A stretch of DNA of 33,149 bases from Streptomyces phyllanthi (GCF_009377205.1 NZ_VJZE01000054.1:1-33149), one strand, 5' to 3'; counted from the stretch's first letter, positions 14,677 to 23,423 are shown. Program-made: numbers and translations. The notes: generated from the sequence alone by a model not told the origin.

Positions 14677-16296
14677 TCATGGACGCACGACGACGGTCCA
14701 TCCGGGGTTGTAGGTGTCCGGCACCGGAATACGTTGCCAGTCGCGCGCCCAGTGCGGTGGCCTCCGCTCGCGAAGGACCACCGCACTGGCGTGCGCCGGG
14801 GGATCCGTCTCCGTGACAGCGCAGCCCGCGGTGTGGGCGATGGGAATCGTCGAAGCGTTCCCCGCGAGGACACACGGCGGGTGCACCCCGTGCTCGCGCA
14901 GCACGGAGACGATCCGGTCCCAGTCTCCGCGGGCCCGCTGCTGGATGCCCGCATGAGTGTGGACGAGATCGGCCTGGATGCCCCAGTGCCCGAGGAGTGC
15001 CAGGGCGAGCACCGCGGCTGTCGGCAGCGAACGGCGGGTGCGGGCCCGGTGGACGACGGCGAGGAGCCCGACAGCGGCAGGGAGCGCCAGCAGGGCGTAG
15101 GCCGGCAGCAGGAACCGCGCCGCGGCGTAGGGGACGAGAAAGAGATACGGCGCCGCCGTGGCCACCGCCACCGCCACCGACAGCCACAGCGGTGCAGCGG
15201 ACCGGCGCACCCGGCGCTCCGCCCACAGCCCCAGGCCGACCAGCAGCGGCAGCAGCACCCACCACTCCGTCACGTGCAGCCGTACGCTGTCGCCCGTACA
15301 GGGACGGCACAGCAGCGGGCCGTCCAGCGCGGTGAGATGGGCGCGCAGGGAGAAGACGGCCCGCAGGCCGCCCTGGACCTCGTCGGCCTCCGCGAGCCGG
15401 TTCCGCACCCCGCCGAACCGCACCTCGGCCTCGACGACCCAGGGCAGCGCACCCGCCACGAGTCCGGCCGCCACGGCCGACAGACGCCCCCTCAGGCGGC
15501 CGTGGCCGCGCAGTACGGGCATCAGTACGGCGGCCAGGAGCAGTGGCGCGGCGACGGCCACACCGTCGTTGGGCCGCATCAGGGTCACCACCGCCAGGCC
15601 TGCCGCGACACCCGCGTACCGGGGACGTGGCGCGAGGAAACAGCCCACCGCGGCGGTGGCACCCATCGCGGTGTAGTGGTTCGGCATCGCGGAACCGGCG
15701 TAGAACAGAGTGATCCACAGGCTGCCGTACAGCCCGGCCGCCACCCACACCGCCGCCGGGCGGCGCAGGATCCGCAGCCAGGGCCGGAATCCCAGCCAGA
15801 GCGCACCGCCGGCCAGCAGGAGCAGCCACACCCTGAGCAGCACCGTCGAGTCGCTCCAGGAGGCGATCGGAGCAAGCAGCAGGGGGACCCCGCGGGTACG
15901 CGGGGCGCTGAACGGGGTCGCGGGACCGTACGATCCGAAGCGGCTGGCGTACACGATCTCGTCCCAGCCGAGTGGCAGTGTGAGCGGTACGAGGACGGCC
16001 GACAGCAGACAGAACCCGGCGGCCACGATCCACAGCATCCGCTGTGCCGAGGCCGCTGTGCGATCCGCGTTCATCCGACCCGGCCCAGCCACCTTCCAGC
16101 GGGCTCTGCTGGCCTCGTTCGGCGCAGCCGCGCTCGCGCTCTGCCGGACGCCCAGCGGGCCGAGCAGACTGGCGAGGACCGACAGCGCCAGGGTGGAGAC
16201 GACCGAGCCGACGGTGATCTTGCGGGTGCGGCGTCGCGGCGGCGGCTGTTGAGGCGCTTCCGATTCGGGGAGCGTCATCGCGTCGGTGGAAGACAA
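14677..16296 (-). CDS. Polytopic membrane protein, GT-C glycosyltransferase-like
   Basis: About 10-12 hydrophobic segments with a GT-C-type first loop (GWDEIVYASRFGSYGPATPFS, acidic pair after the first helix) and a soluble C-terminal part of about 100 residues. Such ArnT/PMT-like proteins usually transfer sugars from lipid carriers outside the membrane. The N-terminus is odd. From TTG 16296 (GGAG 8 nt upstream) it begins with a Pro/Arg-rich stretch, then a signal-peptide-like KITVGSVVSTLALSVLASLL ending QSASAA, before the usual start of the family near ATG 16074 (MNADRTAASAQRMLW). This could be a genuine extra helix or a leader captured from another secreted protein. The promoter block at 16346-16404 favours the long form. 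Confidence 0.7.
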   Translation of the reverse strand: MSSTDAMTLPESEAPQQPPPRRRTRKITVGSVVSTLALSVLASLLGPLGVRQSASAAAPNEASRARWKVAGPGRMNADRTAASAQRMLWIVAAGFCLLSAVLVPLTLPLGWDEIVYASRFGSYGPATPFSAPRTRGVPLLLAPIASWSDSTVLLRVWLLLLAGGALWLGFRPWLRILRRPAAVWVAAGLYGSLWITLFYAGSAMPNHYTAMGATAAVGCFLAPRPRYAGVAAGLAVVTLMRPNDGVAVAAPLLLAAVLMPVLRGHGRLRGRLSAVAAGLVAGALPWVVEAEVRFGGVRNRLAEADEVQGGLRAVFSLRAHLTALDGPLLCRPCTGDSVRLHVTEWWVLLPLLVGLGLWAERRVRRSAAPLWLSVAVAVATAAPYLFLVPYAAARFLLPAYALLALPAAVGLLAVVHRARTRRSLPTAAVLALALLGHWGIQADLVHTHAGIQQRARGDWDRIVSVLREHGVHPPCVLAGNASTIPIAHTAGCAVTETDPPAHASAVVLRERRPPHWARDWQRIPVPDTYNPGWTVVVRP

Positions 16297-16345
16297 GTGC
16301 TCTTCTCCGGGTGACTCAGGGTGCCGGGATCCGGCCTTGCTGCAC

Positions 16346-16404
16346 CCGACGCTCGCAACCGGAATGTTGTTTGGCACGCCCCTTTTGCCAGGTCAGACAA
16401 TCCG
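16346..16404 (-). promoter_or_regulatory. 59-bp conserved upstream block, copy 2 (membrane protein gene)
   Basis: Second copy of the block at 14524-14582, with core GGCAAAAGGGGCGTGCCAAA on the minus strand. It ends 50 nt before the TTG start at 16296. In this copy TTGTTTGGCA and TGCCA..AGACAA make a partial inverted repeat. Confidence 0.55.
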
Positions 16405-16601
16405 GTGGGCGGTTGCGGACTGACCGGCGTCAGAGGCTTCTGCCGCCTTCCCTCTACCGGGACGCCCCTCGAGAGGGCTTGCCTGGCGCCCGCGTACTGT
16501 TCTCGGCTCCGGGCGACCAGGCGTCCGCCATCGCCTCACGCTCTGGGACGGCGCCGAAGGCCAAGGCCGTACGACACCGGACCCGGCAATGAGACCTGTC
16601 C

Positions 16602-16980
16602 ATGAAGATCCGGAAGACCGGCCGCCGCCGAACGGCCGTGCTCACATCGGCCCTGTCCCTCGCGATGGTCCCCTCTCCACGGCATGTCGCAGACCGAGAG
16701 GCGGGAGGTGGGCAGGACCGCCGGCGCCACCACCACGTTCAGTGGAAGCATCGAGGAAGGTGAGGCGGGCGGGTACTGGTTCGCGCCGTACCGGCGCAAG
16801 TCCCAGGGCTGGATCGAGGTCCACTACGGCAAGCGCAAGCACGGCCACTACTTCTGGCACTACCCCGGCAAGGGCTCCACGGGCGTCCGGATCAACACGC
16901 CGGTGATGAACTCGGACGGCACGGTGAAGGGCAAGTGGTACTGGGCGAACTGGAAAATGCCGACCCGGCCACTTTCATGA
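16602..16980 (+). pseudogene. Small exported basic/aromatic protein, probably frameshifted
   Basis: ATG 16602 opens a typical signal-peptide start, MKIRKTGRRRTAVLTSALSL. About 80 nt later that frame loses sense, and a second frame (ATG 16684) gives 98 aa. That second frame contains GGYWFAPYRRKSQGWIEVHYGKRKHGHYFWHYPGKGSTGVRI and ends WYWANWKMPTRPLS, extremely rich in Trp, Tyr, His, Lys and Arg. No ribosome-binding site precedes 16684. A one-base shift at about 16660-16690 would join signal peptide and mature part. No family is recognised; small secreted antimicrobial or peptide-like proteins have similar composition. Confidence 0.5.
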
Positions 16981-16993
16981 TCCACGGAGACGG

Positions 16994-19900
16994 TCAGGGG
17001 CAGACCCGCCGGTACGGCCGGTCCGGGACGTAGGTGCGCCACTGCGCCCGGGTCAGCTCCGCGTTCCCGGCACGGGAGCAGACTAGGGATACCGCTCGGT
17101 CAGGATCCACGACGTACCGCTGGAGCGGGACGTGCTCGCCGCCCGCGTACAGCGTGGTGCTGTCCGGGCTGAAGGCGAGCGTGTCGACGCTGCCACCGGG
17201 GGTGGGCAGAGAAGGACCGAGAGGTTGCTGGGTCGCGATGTCCCAGAGTTGGACGGTCCCCGAGTCGCCGCCCACGGCGAGCGTGCTGTCGTCCGGACTG
17301 AACGCGAGAGCCCTGATCGCCTCGGCTGAGTCGGAGGACGGATCGACGGGCGCCAGAAAGACGTTCCTCAGAATGCCCGCTCGGTGCCGGACGTCGCCGT
17401 CCCAGACGGCCACCCGCCCGGTCCAGTCGCCCGCCGCCAGGCTGGAGCCGTCGGGAGCGAAGGCGATGGCTCCGATGCCGTCGCGCTGGACGAGGTCTTG
17501 GGCGTGGGACCGGCCCGCTCGGACGACGCGGTTGTCGGTCACGAGGAGCCCGCCGTCCCGGCTGACGGCCAGATGATCGCCGCCCGGGCCGGGCAGGAGC
17601 GCCGTCCTCCGCTGCCGCGTGGTGTCCCATGTCTCGTTGTAGAAGCCGTCATCGGTCAGACGTGCGGTGAGGAGCGTGCGACCGCCCGGTCCCAGGGCGA
17701 TCGCGTCCGTCGGCGTCGCGGACGCCGTCGCCAGGTCCACAGTGGTCTTCGTGTGTCCGGCGGCCACGTCCCACACCGTCAGACGCTGAGGCGCCGTGTC
17801 CCCGCCGCCGGCGACGGAGATTCCGTACGCGAACATGCCGCCGTCGGGGCTGAAGGACAGCAACGGCTCGGTGATGTCCCCGGGGACCGTCGGTATGCCG
17901 GTGCGGAAGACGGGACGTGACGGGGTCGGCAGGGTGCGCAGCGGACGGCCGTCGCGCGTGTTCCGCAGCTGGAAGACGTAGCGGTCGCCGTTACGTTCGG
18001 CGGTGGCGAGCGTCCTGCCGTCGGGGCTGAGCTGCACTCCGGCGAGCGGATTCTTGCGCCAGGCGCGGGTGAGCGTCGAGGTGAGGTCGAGGGTGTGGAC
18101 CGTGCCCCCTTCGAGGTACCGCAGCAGGGGCCGCGAGGAGTCCCAGGCGAGATCGGAGATCGACGCGTTGTCCAAGGAGTGCCGGAAAACGGGGGCGCCG
18201 CCGCTGGGCATACGCCACACCCTGACCTCCTCGCCGCCGCCGGTCGCCAGGAACGAGCCGTCCGCGCTCACGACGGCCGAAAGGACTCCCGGGTGGGGGA
18301 CGTCGGCGAGCTCTCGTCCCGACGTGGTGTCCCATACACGCACCCGGCGGCCCTCGGTGAGAGCGATGAGCCGGCCGCCGGTGAGGCCGAGGCCGGTGCT
18401 GTCACCACAGACGCCGCGAGCGCTCGTCCAGGCACCGGACCGGACGCCGCGCGTGGAGGCGTCCCAGACCCGCAGGGCCCGGCCGTGCGGGCAGACGGCC
18501 AGCAGCCGATCGCCGTCGGTCGCCGCGTCGGCGATCCGCCCACTGCCGGCCGACGGGGTCCGGAAGACCAGCTGGCCGTCGGTGGCGGAGTAGAGCCCCA
18601 CCCGGTCGTCGAGCACGCTCGTCATCAGGTAATTGCGGCCAGTCGCCCCGAACTGCACGTTGTACCTGAGCGGCAGGGCACCCCCGATCCAGCGCCTCGT
18701 TCGGGTGTCCCACAGCCGCTGGGTCCTGTCAGTGGCCGAGATGACGAGCACCCGGCCGCCAGGACCCGCGGCGAGTACGCCCCCGTCAGGTACCGGCCCC
18801 GAGGCGATACGGCGGTGGGTGTCCAGGTCCCATGTCCGCGAGGTGGAGTCGGCGCCGATGCTGAGCAGCGTGCGCCCGGAGACGTCGAGGAACCGCGACG
18901 GTTCGTCACCGGGCGCCGGGTCGGTGAAGTTGTCCAGTTCGGGCTGGGCCAGCGCGCCCAGCAGGGCTCGGCGGGACTCCGGCAGCGGGGACATGCGCCA
19001 TGCGGCGACGCCGAGCAGCATCGCGGTGCGCGGGTCGGTGGTACGCAAGGCGTCAGCGACCGCGGCCACCCGGCGGGCCGCCGTGTCGGTGGTCTGCTCC
19101 TCGCTGTCCTGACGCAGTCGTACGGCGGTCAGGCCGACGATCAGGGCCACCGCCAGCACGGCGCAGAGCGAGGCCGTGAGCGTGCGGCTCCGGCGCCGGG
19201 CCCGGGTGGCGGCCCGCTCCTCCGTCGCCCGCTGCTCCGCCGCGGTGACCAGGAAGGCCGTCTCCTCGGACGTCAGACCGTCGTAGCCGCGGTCGTCGCC
19301 CGCGAACAGTTCCTCGGCCCGCGCCAGGCGGGTGCCCCGGTAGAGCGTGCCCGGGTCGCGGTCGTGCTCCAGCCAGGTGCGGGCGGCGTCGGTCAGCTGC
19401 CGGTGGTGGCGCAGCCGCTCCCGGTCCGCGTCGATCCACTCGCGCAGCCGCGGCCAGCAGGTGATGAGCGCCTCGTGGGCGAGCTGCACGGCGTCGTCGT
19501 CGGTGGTCAGCAGCCGGGCCCGGGTCAGCCGCCCGGCGACGGCCCGCACCTCGGGGTCCTCCCACCCGGCCATTTCCTCCCAGCTGAGCGGGCGGCGCGT
19601 GTCGGCGTTGCCCTGGCCGGGCTCGACCATCCGCAGGAGCAGGTGCTGGGCGGCGTGCGCCTGCGCCGGTGAGAGTTCCCCGTACGCCTCCTCGGCGCTG
19701 GCCGCGATCGCGCCGCGCACCCCGCCGGCCGCTTCGTACGCGGCCAGCGTCAGCATCCGTCCCTTGCGCCGCCGCCAGGTCTCCAGCAGGGCGTGGGACA
19801 GCATCGGCAGTCCGCCGGGCTCGTCGAGCACGTCCTCGACGATCCGTGCGGTCAGGGTCCGCTCCACGATGAGTCCGGCCGCCTGCGCGGGACCGATCAC

Positions 19901-20746
19901 TGCCTCGCGCAGCTCGTCGGCGGTCATGGACCTGACCAGGAGCCCGCTCCCGTGCAGCGCCTCCGCCAGTCGCGGGTGCTCGGCGCACCGTGCGTAGAAG
20001 TCGGACCGTACGGCGATGAGCACGCGCAGTCGGCTTCCCGGGTCGCGCGCGGCGAGCAGAAGGTCGAGGAAGCGGTCCCGCTCGGCGCGCTCGCGGCAGA
20101 GGGTGAAGACCTCCTCGAACTGATCCACCACCACCCAGCTCTCCGGATCGTCGGCCTTCGGCGTCAGCAGATGTCCGTAGGTGGTGGCGGGCCGGGCTCC
20201 CGGAGTGAGGATCCGAAGGACCGCCGTACGTCCCTGCTGCGCGATCTTCTCCTGCAGCAGGGGAATCAGACCGGCCCGCAGCAGGGAGGATTTGCCGCTG
20301 CCGGACGCCCCGAACACCACGGTGAACGGGGACCCGCACCCCAGCTCGCTCAGCTCGTCGATCAGTCGGTCCCGGCCGAAGAACAGCTCACGGTCGTCCG
20401 GCTCGAAACGCGCGAGGCCACGGTAGGGCGGTGCGGCGTCGGGATCCTCCTGCCTCTCCTCCCCGGCCAGCGCCTCGGCCTCCGCCCACCGTGCCTCCCA
20501 CGGAACGGGGTCGGCGCCGCATGCCTGGACGTACGCCTGGAGCACGGCCAACGACGGCAGTCGCTCGCCGCTCGCGGCTTTCGCCAGGGTCGCCACCGAG
20601 AAGCCGGCCTTCTTCGCCATGGTCCGGTACGACACGCCACCCGCCGAACGGCGCAGCTCCCGAAGATCATGGGCGAGTCGCTGCACGGGACCGGCCGCCG
20701 GGTCGACCGGTAGTTCGGGACGCCCCACGCGAAGCCTCTTTCGCAT
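16994..20746 (-). CDS. HTH-nSTAND ATPase-WD40 repeat protein
   Basis: A 1250-aa multidomain protein. Residues about 20-78 are a Cro/C1-type helix-turn-helix (VSYRTMAKKAGFSVATLAKAASG). Residues about 108-470 are a STAND NTPase with Walker A GASGSGKSS (146-154) and Walker B VVVDQFEE (206-212). A predicted membrane helix lies near 535-560 (LCAVLAVALIVGLTAV), followed by WD40 blades to the C-terminus (repeated LAFSPDS.TL..G and VWD/LWD motifs). STAND proteins act as ligand-gated signalling switches, some in phage defence. Many Streptomyces carry this architecture as an orphan regulator. ATG 20746 is preferred; GTG 20773 is possible, but a TACCTT -10-like box directly abuts it. No adjacent effector gene is present. 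Confidence 0.85.
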   Translation of the reverse strand: MRKRLRVGRPELPVDPAAGPVQRLAHDLRELRRSAGGVSYRTMAKKAGFSVATLAKAASGERLPSLAVLQAYVQACGADPVPWEARWAEAEALAGEERQEDPDAAPPYRGLARFEPDDRELFFGRDRLIDELSELGCGSPFTVVFGASGSGKSSLLRAGLIPLLQEKIAQQGRTAVLRILTPGARPATTYGHLLTPKADDPESWVVVDQFEEVFTLCRERAERDRFLDLLLAARDPGSRLRVLIAVRSDFYARCAEHPRLAEALHGSGLLVRSMTADELREAVIGPAQAAGLIVERTLTARIVEDVLDEPGGLPMLSHALLETWRRRKGRMLTLAAYEAAGGVRGAIAASAEEAYGELSPAQAHAAQHLLLRMVEPGQGNADTRRPLSWEEMAGWEDPEVRAVAGRLTRARLLTTDDDAVQLAHEALITCWPRLREWIDADRERLRHHRQLTDAARTWLEHDRDPGTLYRGTRLARAEELFAGDDRGYDGLTSEETAFLVTAAEQRATEERAATRARRRSRTLTASLCAVLAVALIVGLTAVRLRQDSEEQTTDTAARRVAAVADALRTTDPRTAMLLGVAAWRMSPLPESRRALLGALAQPELDNFTDPAPGDEPSRFLDVSGRTLLSIGADSTSRTWDLDTHRRIASGPVPDGGVLAAGPGGRVLVISATDRTQRLWDTRTRRWIGGALPLRYNVQFGATGRNYLMTSVLDDRVGLYSATDGQLVFRTPSAGSGRIADAATDGDRLLAVCPHGRALRVWDASTRGVRSGAWTSARGVCGDSTGLGLTGGRLIALTEGRRVRVWDTTSGRELADVPHPGVLSAVVSADGSFLATGGGEEVRVWRMPSGGAPVFRHSLDNASISDLAWDSSRPLLRYLEGGTVHTLDLTSTLTRAWRKNPLAGVQLSPDGRTLATAERNGDRYVFQLRNTRDGRPLRTLPTPSRPVFRTGIPTVPGDITEPLLSFSPDGGMFAYGISVAGGGDTAPQRLTVWDVAAGHTKTTVDLATASATPTDAIALGPGGRTLLTARLTDDGFYNETWDTTRQRRTALLPGPGGDHLAVSRDGGLLVTDNRVVRAGRSHAQDLVQRDGIGAIAFAPDGSSLAAGDWTGRVAVWDGDVRHRAGILRNVFLAPVDPSSDSAEAIRALAFSPDDSTLAVGGDSGTVQLWDIATQQPLGPSLPTPGGSVDTLAFSPDSTTLYAGGEHVPLQRYVVDPDRAVSLVCSRAGNAELTRAQWRTYVPDRPYRRVCP

Positions 20747-20773
20747 ACAAGAAGAAAAGCTGATCGGCAGCAC

Positions 20774-21162
20774 AAGGTACTTTTCGTCTCGTTCGGGCGA
20801 GAACCCTTTCCGCCTGTGATGTCCGCCGGAGAAGTTGTTCGTACCAGCGGTGCTGAGTTTGTTTCCCCTGATGGGAGGGGGATGGCTGACAACTCCCGGG
20901 TTGCCGGGCTCGGTCCCGCCCTGGCGCTCTCATTGCCGAGCGAACACCTGACAACCAGGAGAAACAGAACCATGGCCCCATCGGACGTCGTCACGACGGA
21001 CCCCGTGCGGAGCTCTCGTCATCGAAAGCAAACGATCCCGACGGCAGTGACCGCTCTCCATGACGGCCGAATCCTGGCCCTCCACACGCATCCCGCCGAC
21101 CGGAGTGCGAACCGCGCACCTTCGTGAACCAGTGGGCTCGCGGCCCGTCACAGCGGACCCTG
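20774..21162. other. No confident gene; possible TnsB fragment
   Basis: The plus strand has an ORF with AGGAG 10 nt before ATG 20972 (51 aa, to 21127) that resembles nothing I know. On the minus strand, starting inside the TnsA relic near 21195 and running down to about 21150, RPQLLSLGDRVRCDG matches the N-terminus expected for TnsB (compare RTALRVGDQVRLDE at 29.5 kb). The transposon relic therefore probably extends into this stretch before reaching older chromosomal DNA. Confidence 0.35.
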
Positions 21163-21612
21163 TCACCCAGCGACAGCAGCTGCGGACGCGTCGGCCTCCC
21201 TGCCCACCTCCTCGACCACGGGAACCGGGCGCACCAACGTGGCCGCCGACAGCAGACCGACCTCCAGATCCACCGCCGGCTCCCGGCACCGGAGCAGATG
21301 GAAGAGCACCGGTAGCACGGCGATCGGATCGCCCACCGCACCAACGCCCGCCAAGAGACCTGGCGCCGTGCCAACGCCGCCCGCAACTTCGCCGCCAGCA
21401 CCGGATCAAGCACACCAACCCGCTCGAAGCCCCAGCCCACCCGGGCGCAGGCCGCTGCCGTGACCTCGAACTTCACCGCGTCCTCGGACTCGATCCGATC
21501 GTCGGGACGCACGTCCAGCACCACACCAGTGCCGTCCCGACGGCGTACGAAGCAGTCCGGCGTACGGCTGATCCGCCGCGCCCGGCCGCCAGATCGGTGA
21601 CAACTGCATTGC
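21163..21612 (-). pseudogene. TnsA-like endonuclease relic (element 0)
   Basis: Frame one (about 21612-21360) reads RISRTPDCFVRRRDGTGVVLDVRPDDRIESEDAVKFEVTAAA, the catalytic half of TnsA, matching HTPDFFVRRADGTGLVVDVRPDERIE in the intact copy at 24.3-25.1 kb. Frame two (21354-21163) continues GDPIAVLPVLFHLLR...DLEVGLLSAATLV to the normal C-terminus. The N-terminal half (including the first catalytic Glu), about 20 residues in the middle and the reading frame are lost. Confidence 0.8.
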
Positions 21613-21620
21613 TCATGTCC

Positions 21621-21717
21621 TGTCCCAGATAAGTGTGGGTAGGGAGAGGCTCTGAGCTGCGGTGCCTACGGTTGAGCGGGACAGGTCGTTCGTGGGTGTC
21701 CCGCTCAACCGTAGGCA
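21621..21717. repeat. Cluster of three Tn7-like transposon end sites
   Basis: Three copies of the roughly 20-bp site found at 25.16-25.26 kb occur here: inverted at 21621-21643 (starting TGTCCCAGATAAG), direct at 21663-21683 (ending AGCGGGACA) and inverted at 21697-21717 (starting TGTCCCGCTCAACC). The last two are perfect 21-bp inverted repeats of each other with a 13-bp centre. Termini TGTC.../...GACA are characteristic of Tn7/Tn5053-type ends. The site at 21697 is the probable left end of element 1, and 21683 the right end of element 0. Confidence 0.7.
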
Positions 21718-21759
21718 GCCGCATCTAGAGCGTTCGTGATCGTGGTCGACTCCTGGTCG

Positions 21760-22338
21760 TCAGGCTGTGCGCACCGCCATCAGTAGTCCGCTTGCCCATG
21801 CCAGACGGACGCATCGGAAACCCTCCCGTTCGTCCAGCTCGGCCAGAAGGCGTTTGACGGAGGCCTCGTGGCCCTCCGGCCAGCCGGGCTGGGGAAAGAG
21901 GTCGTCGATCAGGTAGGTCCCGCCGGGAGCCACGAGGTCCAGGGCCTCGTCGAGGTGGGTGAACTTGCCTGGCCAGGTGTCCGCGAACACGAGGTCGAAG
22001 GGGGCGCCGTCGAAGTCTTCCAGCCATGCGCCGCCGTCTCCGGAAACGAAGGTCACCCGCGGGTCGGCGCCCAGTTGTTCTTGGGCGAAAACCTGGAGGG
22101 CGGGGTCGAGTTCGACGGTGGTCAGACAGGAATCGGGGTCCATGCCGCTGAGGAGCCAGGCGGTGCCCTCCCCGACTCCGGTGCCGAGTTCGAGGATCCG
22201 GGCCGAGGGCCGGGCGGCGGCGAGTGCTGCCAGAAGGCTTCCTGTGCGGTCTTCGCTGGACATGATGAAGCCCGCCTCGCGCGCCTTGGAGCGCAGCGCG
22301 GGCAGGGCGGTCGGGAGGCGGCTCGGCGTGTCGTCCAT
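21760..22338 (-). CDS. Class I SAM-dependent methyltransferase (cargo)
   Basis: About 192 aa with the Rossmann SAM motif ILELGTGVGEGTAWLL, the acidic VELDPAL (end of strand 2), SGDGGAWLEDFDG, and FDLVFADTWPGKF before LVAPGGTYLIDD. This resembles O-methyltransferases of the catechol/caffeoyl-CoA type. ATG 22338 is taken; a TTG at 22380 extends it slightly. It lies between the left end of element 1 and tniQ, so it is likely transposon cargo. The substrate is unknown. Confidence 0.8.
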   Translation of the reverse strand: MDDTPSRLPTALPALRSKAREAGFIMSSEDRTGSLLAALAAARPSARILELGTGVGEGTAWLLSGMDPDSCLTTVELDPALQVFAQEQLGADPRVTFVSGDGGAWLEDFDGAPFDLVFADTWPGKFTHLDEALDLVAPGGTYLIDDLFPQPGWPEGHEASVKRLLAELDEREGFRCVRLAWASGLLMAVRTA

Positions 22339-22411
22339 CTGCAGATGATGCGAGGACCATGTCCTCACGGGCAAGGTCAATTCTCATCGCCATGCCAGGA
22401 GTGGCAGGCCG

Positions 22412-22540
22412 CGGACGATCGAGGCCGACGCTCGGCTGCTGATGCTGGCTGAGGGCAGGCCGGATCACCAGCCTCACGGGGACAAGGCGAGGGTCCTCAT
22501 CGATCCGGCTGGGCATCCCTTCTGCATCAGCCTGCGCTGA
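22412..22540 (+). pseudogene. C-terminal fragment of a VOC/glyoxalase-like protein
   Basis: The plus strand reads TIEADARLLMLAEGRPDHQP...RVLIDPAGHPFCISLR then TGA. This is the final strand-and-tail signature of glyoxalase-like VOC proteins (DPAGHPFC). Nothing upstream continues the domain. It overlaps the tniQ 3' end by 14 bp. Confidence 0.6.
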
Positions 22541-23420
22541 TCGCCGGGGGCACGAGGTCCTCGACCTGTCTTGCTGTGGCTTCGATGCTTGTGCTGAGCC
22601 AGGTGCGGCTGGTGCCTCGCAGGGCTGCCTGCATCGGGAAGCGGTGGTGGAATTCGGCGATGGCCTGTGTGACGACGAGGAGGTCGTCGCTGAGGATCGC
22701 CCGTCTCCAATGGCCTGATGCGAACAGGCTGATCAGGGTGATGGGTTCGGGGTATCCGGCCGCGATCAGCCAGGGGGCCGTCTTGTCCGGTTCGACTGTC
22801 GGTGCCTTGACTCGGAGCAGGTCGTGGAGGAGTTCGGCTCGGCGGGTGAGTTGGTAGTGGCGGTGGGCCAGACCGTTCCAGAGCTTGCCGGTGGCGTCGT
22901 AACAGGCACCGATGACGGTCGGACCGTAGCGCCGTCGGAGTCGCCAGCAGTGGCGTTGGGCGCGGATGACGTCTGGGGTTCGAGACAGATCGAGCTGCTG
23001 TTCGGGGGCGAAGACGTTCTTGCCGATCCAGAGGTTGTGGCGGAGGCAGACGTTGTCGTGGACGGAAGCCCAGACCTGGGCGGGGAGTTTCGAGCCGGTG
23101 CGTGCAGGGACGCAGCGGCGGCAGGCCCAGCGGAGCATGTAGTCGGGGGCCGGGGCGTGGGCTTTCGTGGTGGGCGAGCCGTCCTCCGCGTGGAGATCGG
23201 GGATGGCTCTGGCCAGGTTCTGCCGGGACTGGCCGCTGAGGATGCAGAGGGCATCGAGGCTGGTGAGGCGGGAGTTCAGCCAGCGCGAGGGAGAGCGCAG
23301 ACGGGCCAGGGGGACGTGGTTCGCGAGGGCCAGGCGGTTCCAGTAGGACGATTCGCACTCGCCGGGGAACGGCGGCAGGGTGATGGGCAGCGGGCGGATG
23401 AGTGCTGGGTGGAATTCCAT
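22527..23420 (-). CDS. tniQ: TniQ-family transposition targeting protein (element 1)
   Basis: 297 aa. An N-terminal TniQ segment (LPITLPPFPGECESSYWNRLALANH) is followed by a zinc-binding CRRC...CLRH region (about 103-140), then a helical domain. TniQ/TnsD proteins recruit the TniB/TnsC ATPase to a target DNA. It starts 3 bp after the tniB stop, in the operon order tnsA-tniB-tniQ. Sequence similarity to the element 2 TniQ is low outside the N-terminus and the zinc motif. Confidence 0.8.
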   Translation of the reverse strand: MEFHPALIRPLPITLPPFPGECESSYWNRLALANHVPLARLRSPSRWLNSRLTSLDALCILSGQSRQNLARAIPDLHAEDGSPTTKAHAPAPDYMLRWACRRCVPARTGSKLPAQVWASVHDNVCLRHNLWIGKNVFAPEQQLDLSRTPDVIRAQRHCWRLRRRYGPTVIGACYDATGKLWNGLAHRHYQLTRRAELLHDLLRVKAPTVEPDKTAPWLIAAGYPEPITLISLFASGHWRRAILSDDLLVVTQAIAEFHHRFPMQAALRGTSRTWLSTSIEATARQVEDLVPPAISAG

Positions 23421-23423
23421 GGT

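Noticed and set aside
14605..16314. A 569-aa Gln/Arg-rich frame opposite the GT-C protein
   Set aside because: Low-complexity composition and full overlap with a well-formed polytopic membrane protein make it a shadow.
18095..19672. A 525-aa plus-strand frame inside the WD40 protein
   Set aside because: Antisense shadow; no motif, while the minus strand has Walker and WD40 motifs.
20972..21127. A 51-aa plus-strand gene with AGGAG upstream
   Set aside because: No recognisable product. It overlaps minus-strand TnsB-like sequence and the ribosome site is 10 nt away, so it is mentioned only as a possibility.
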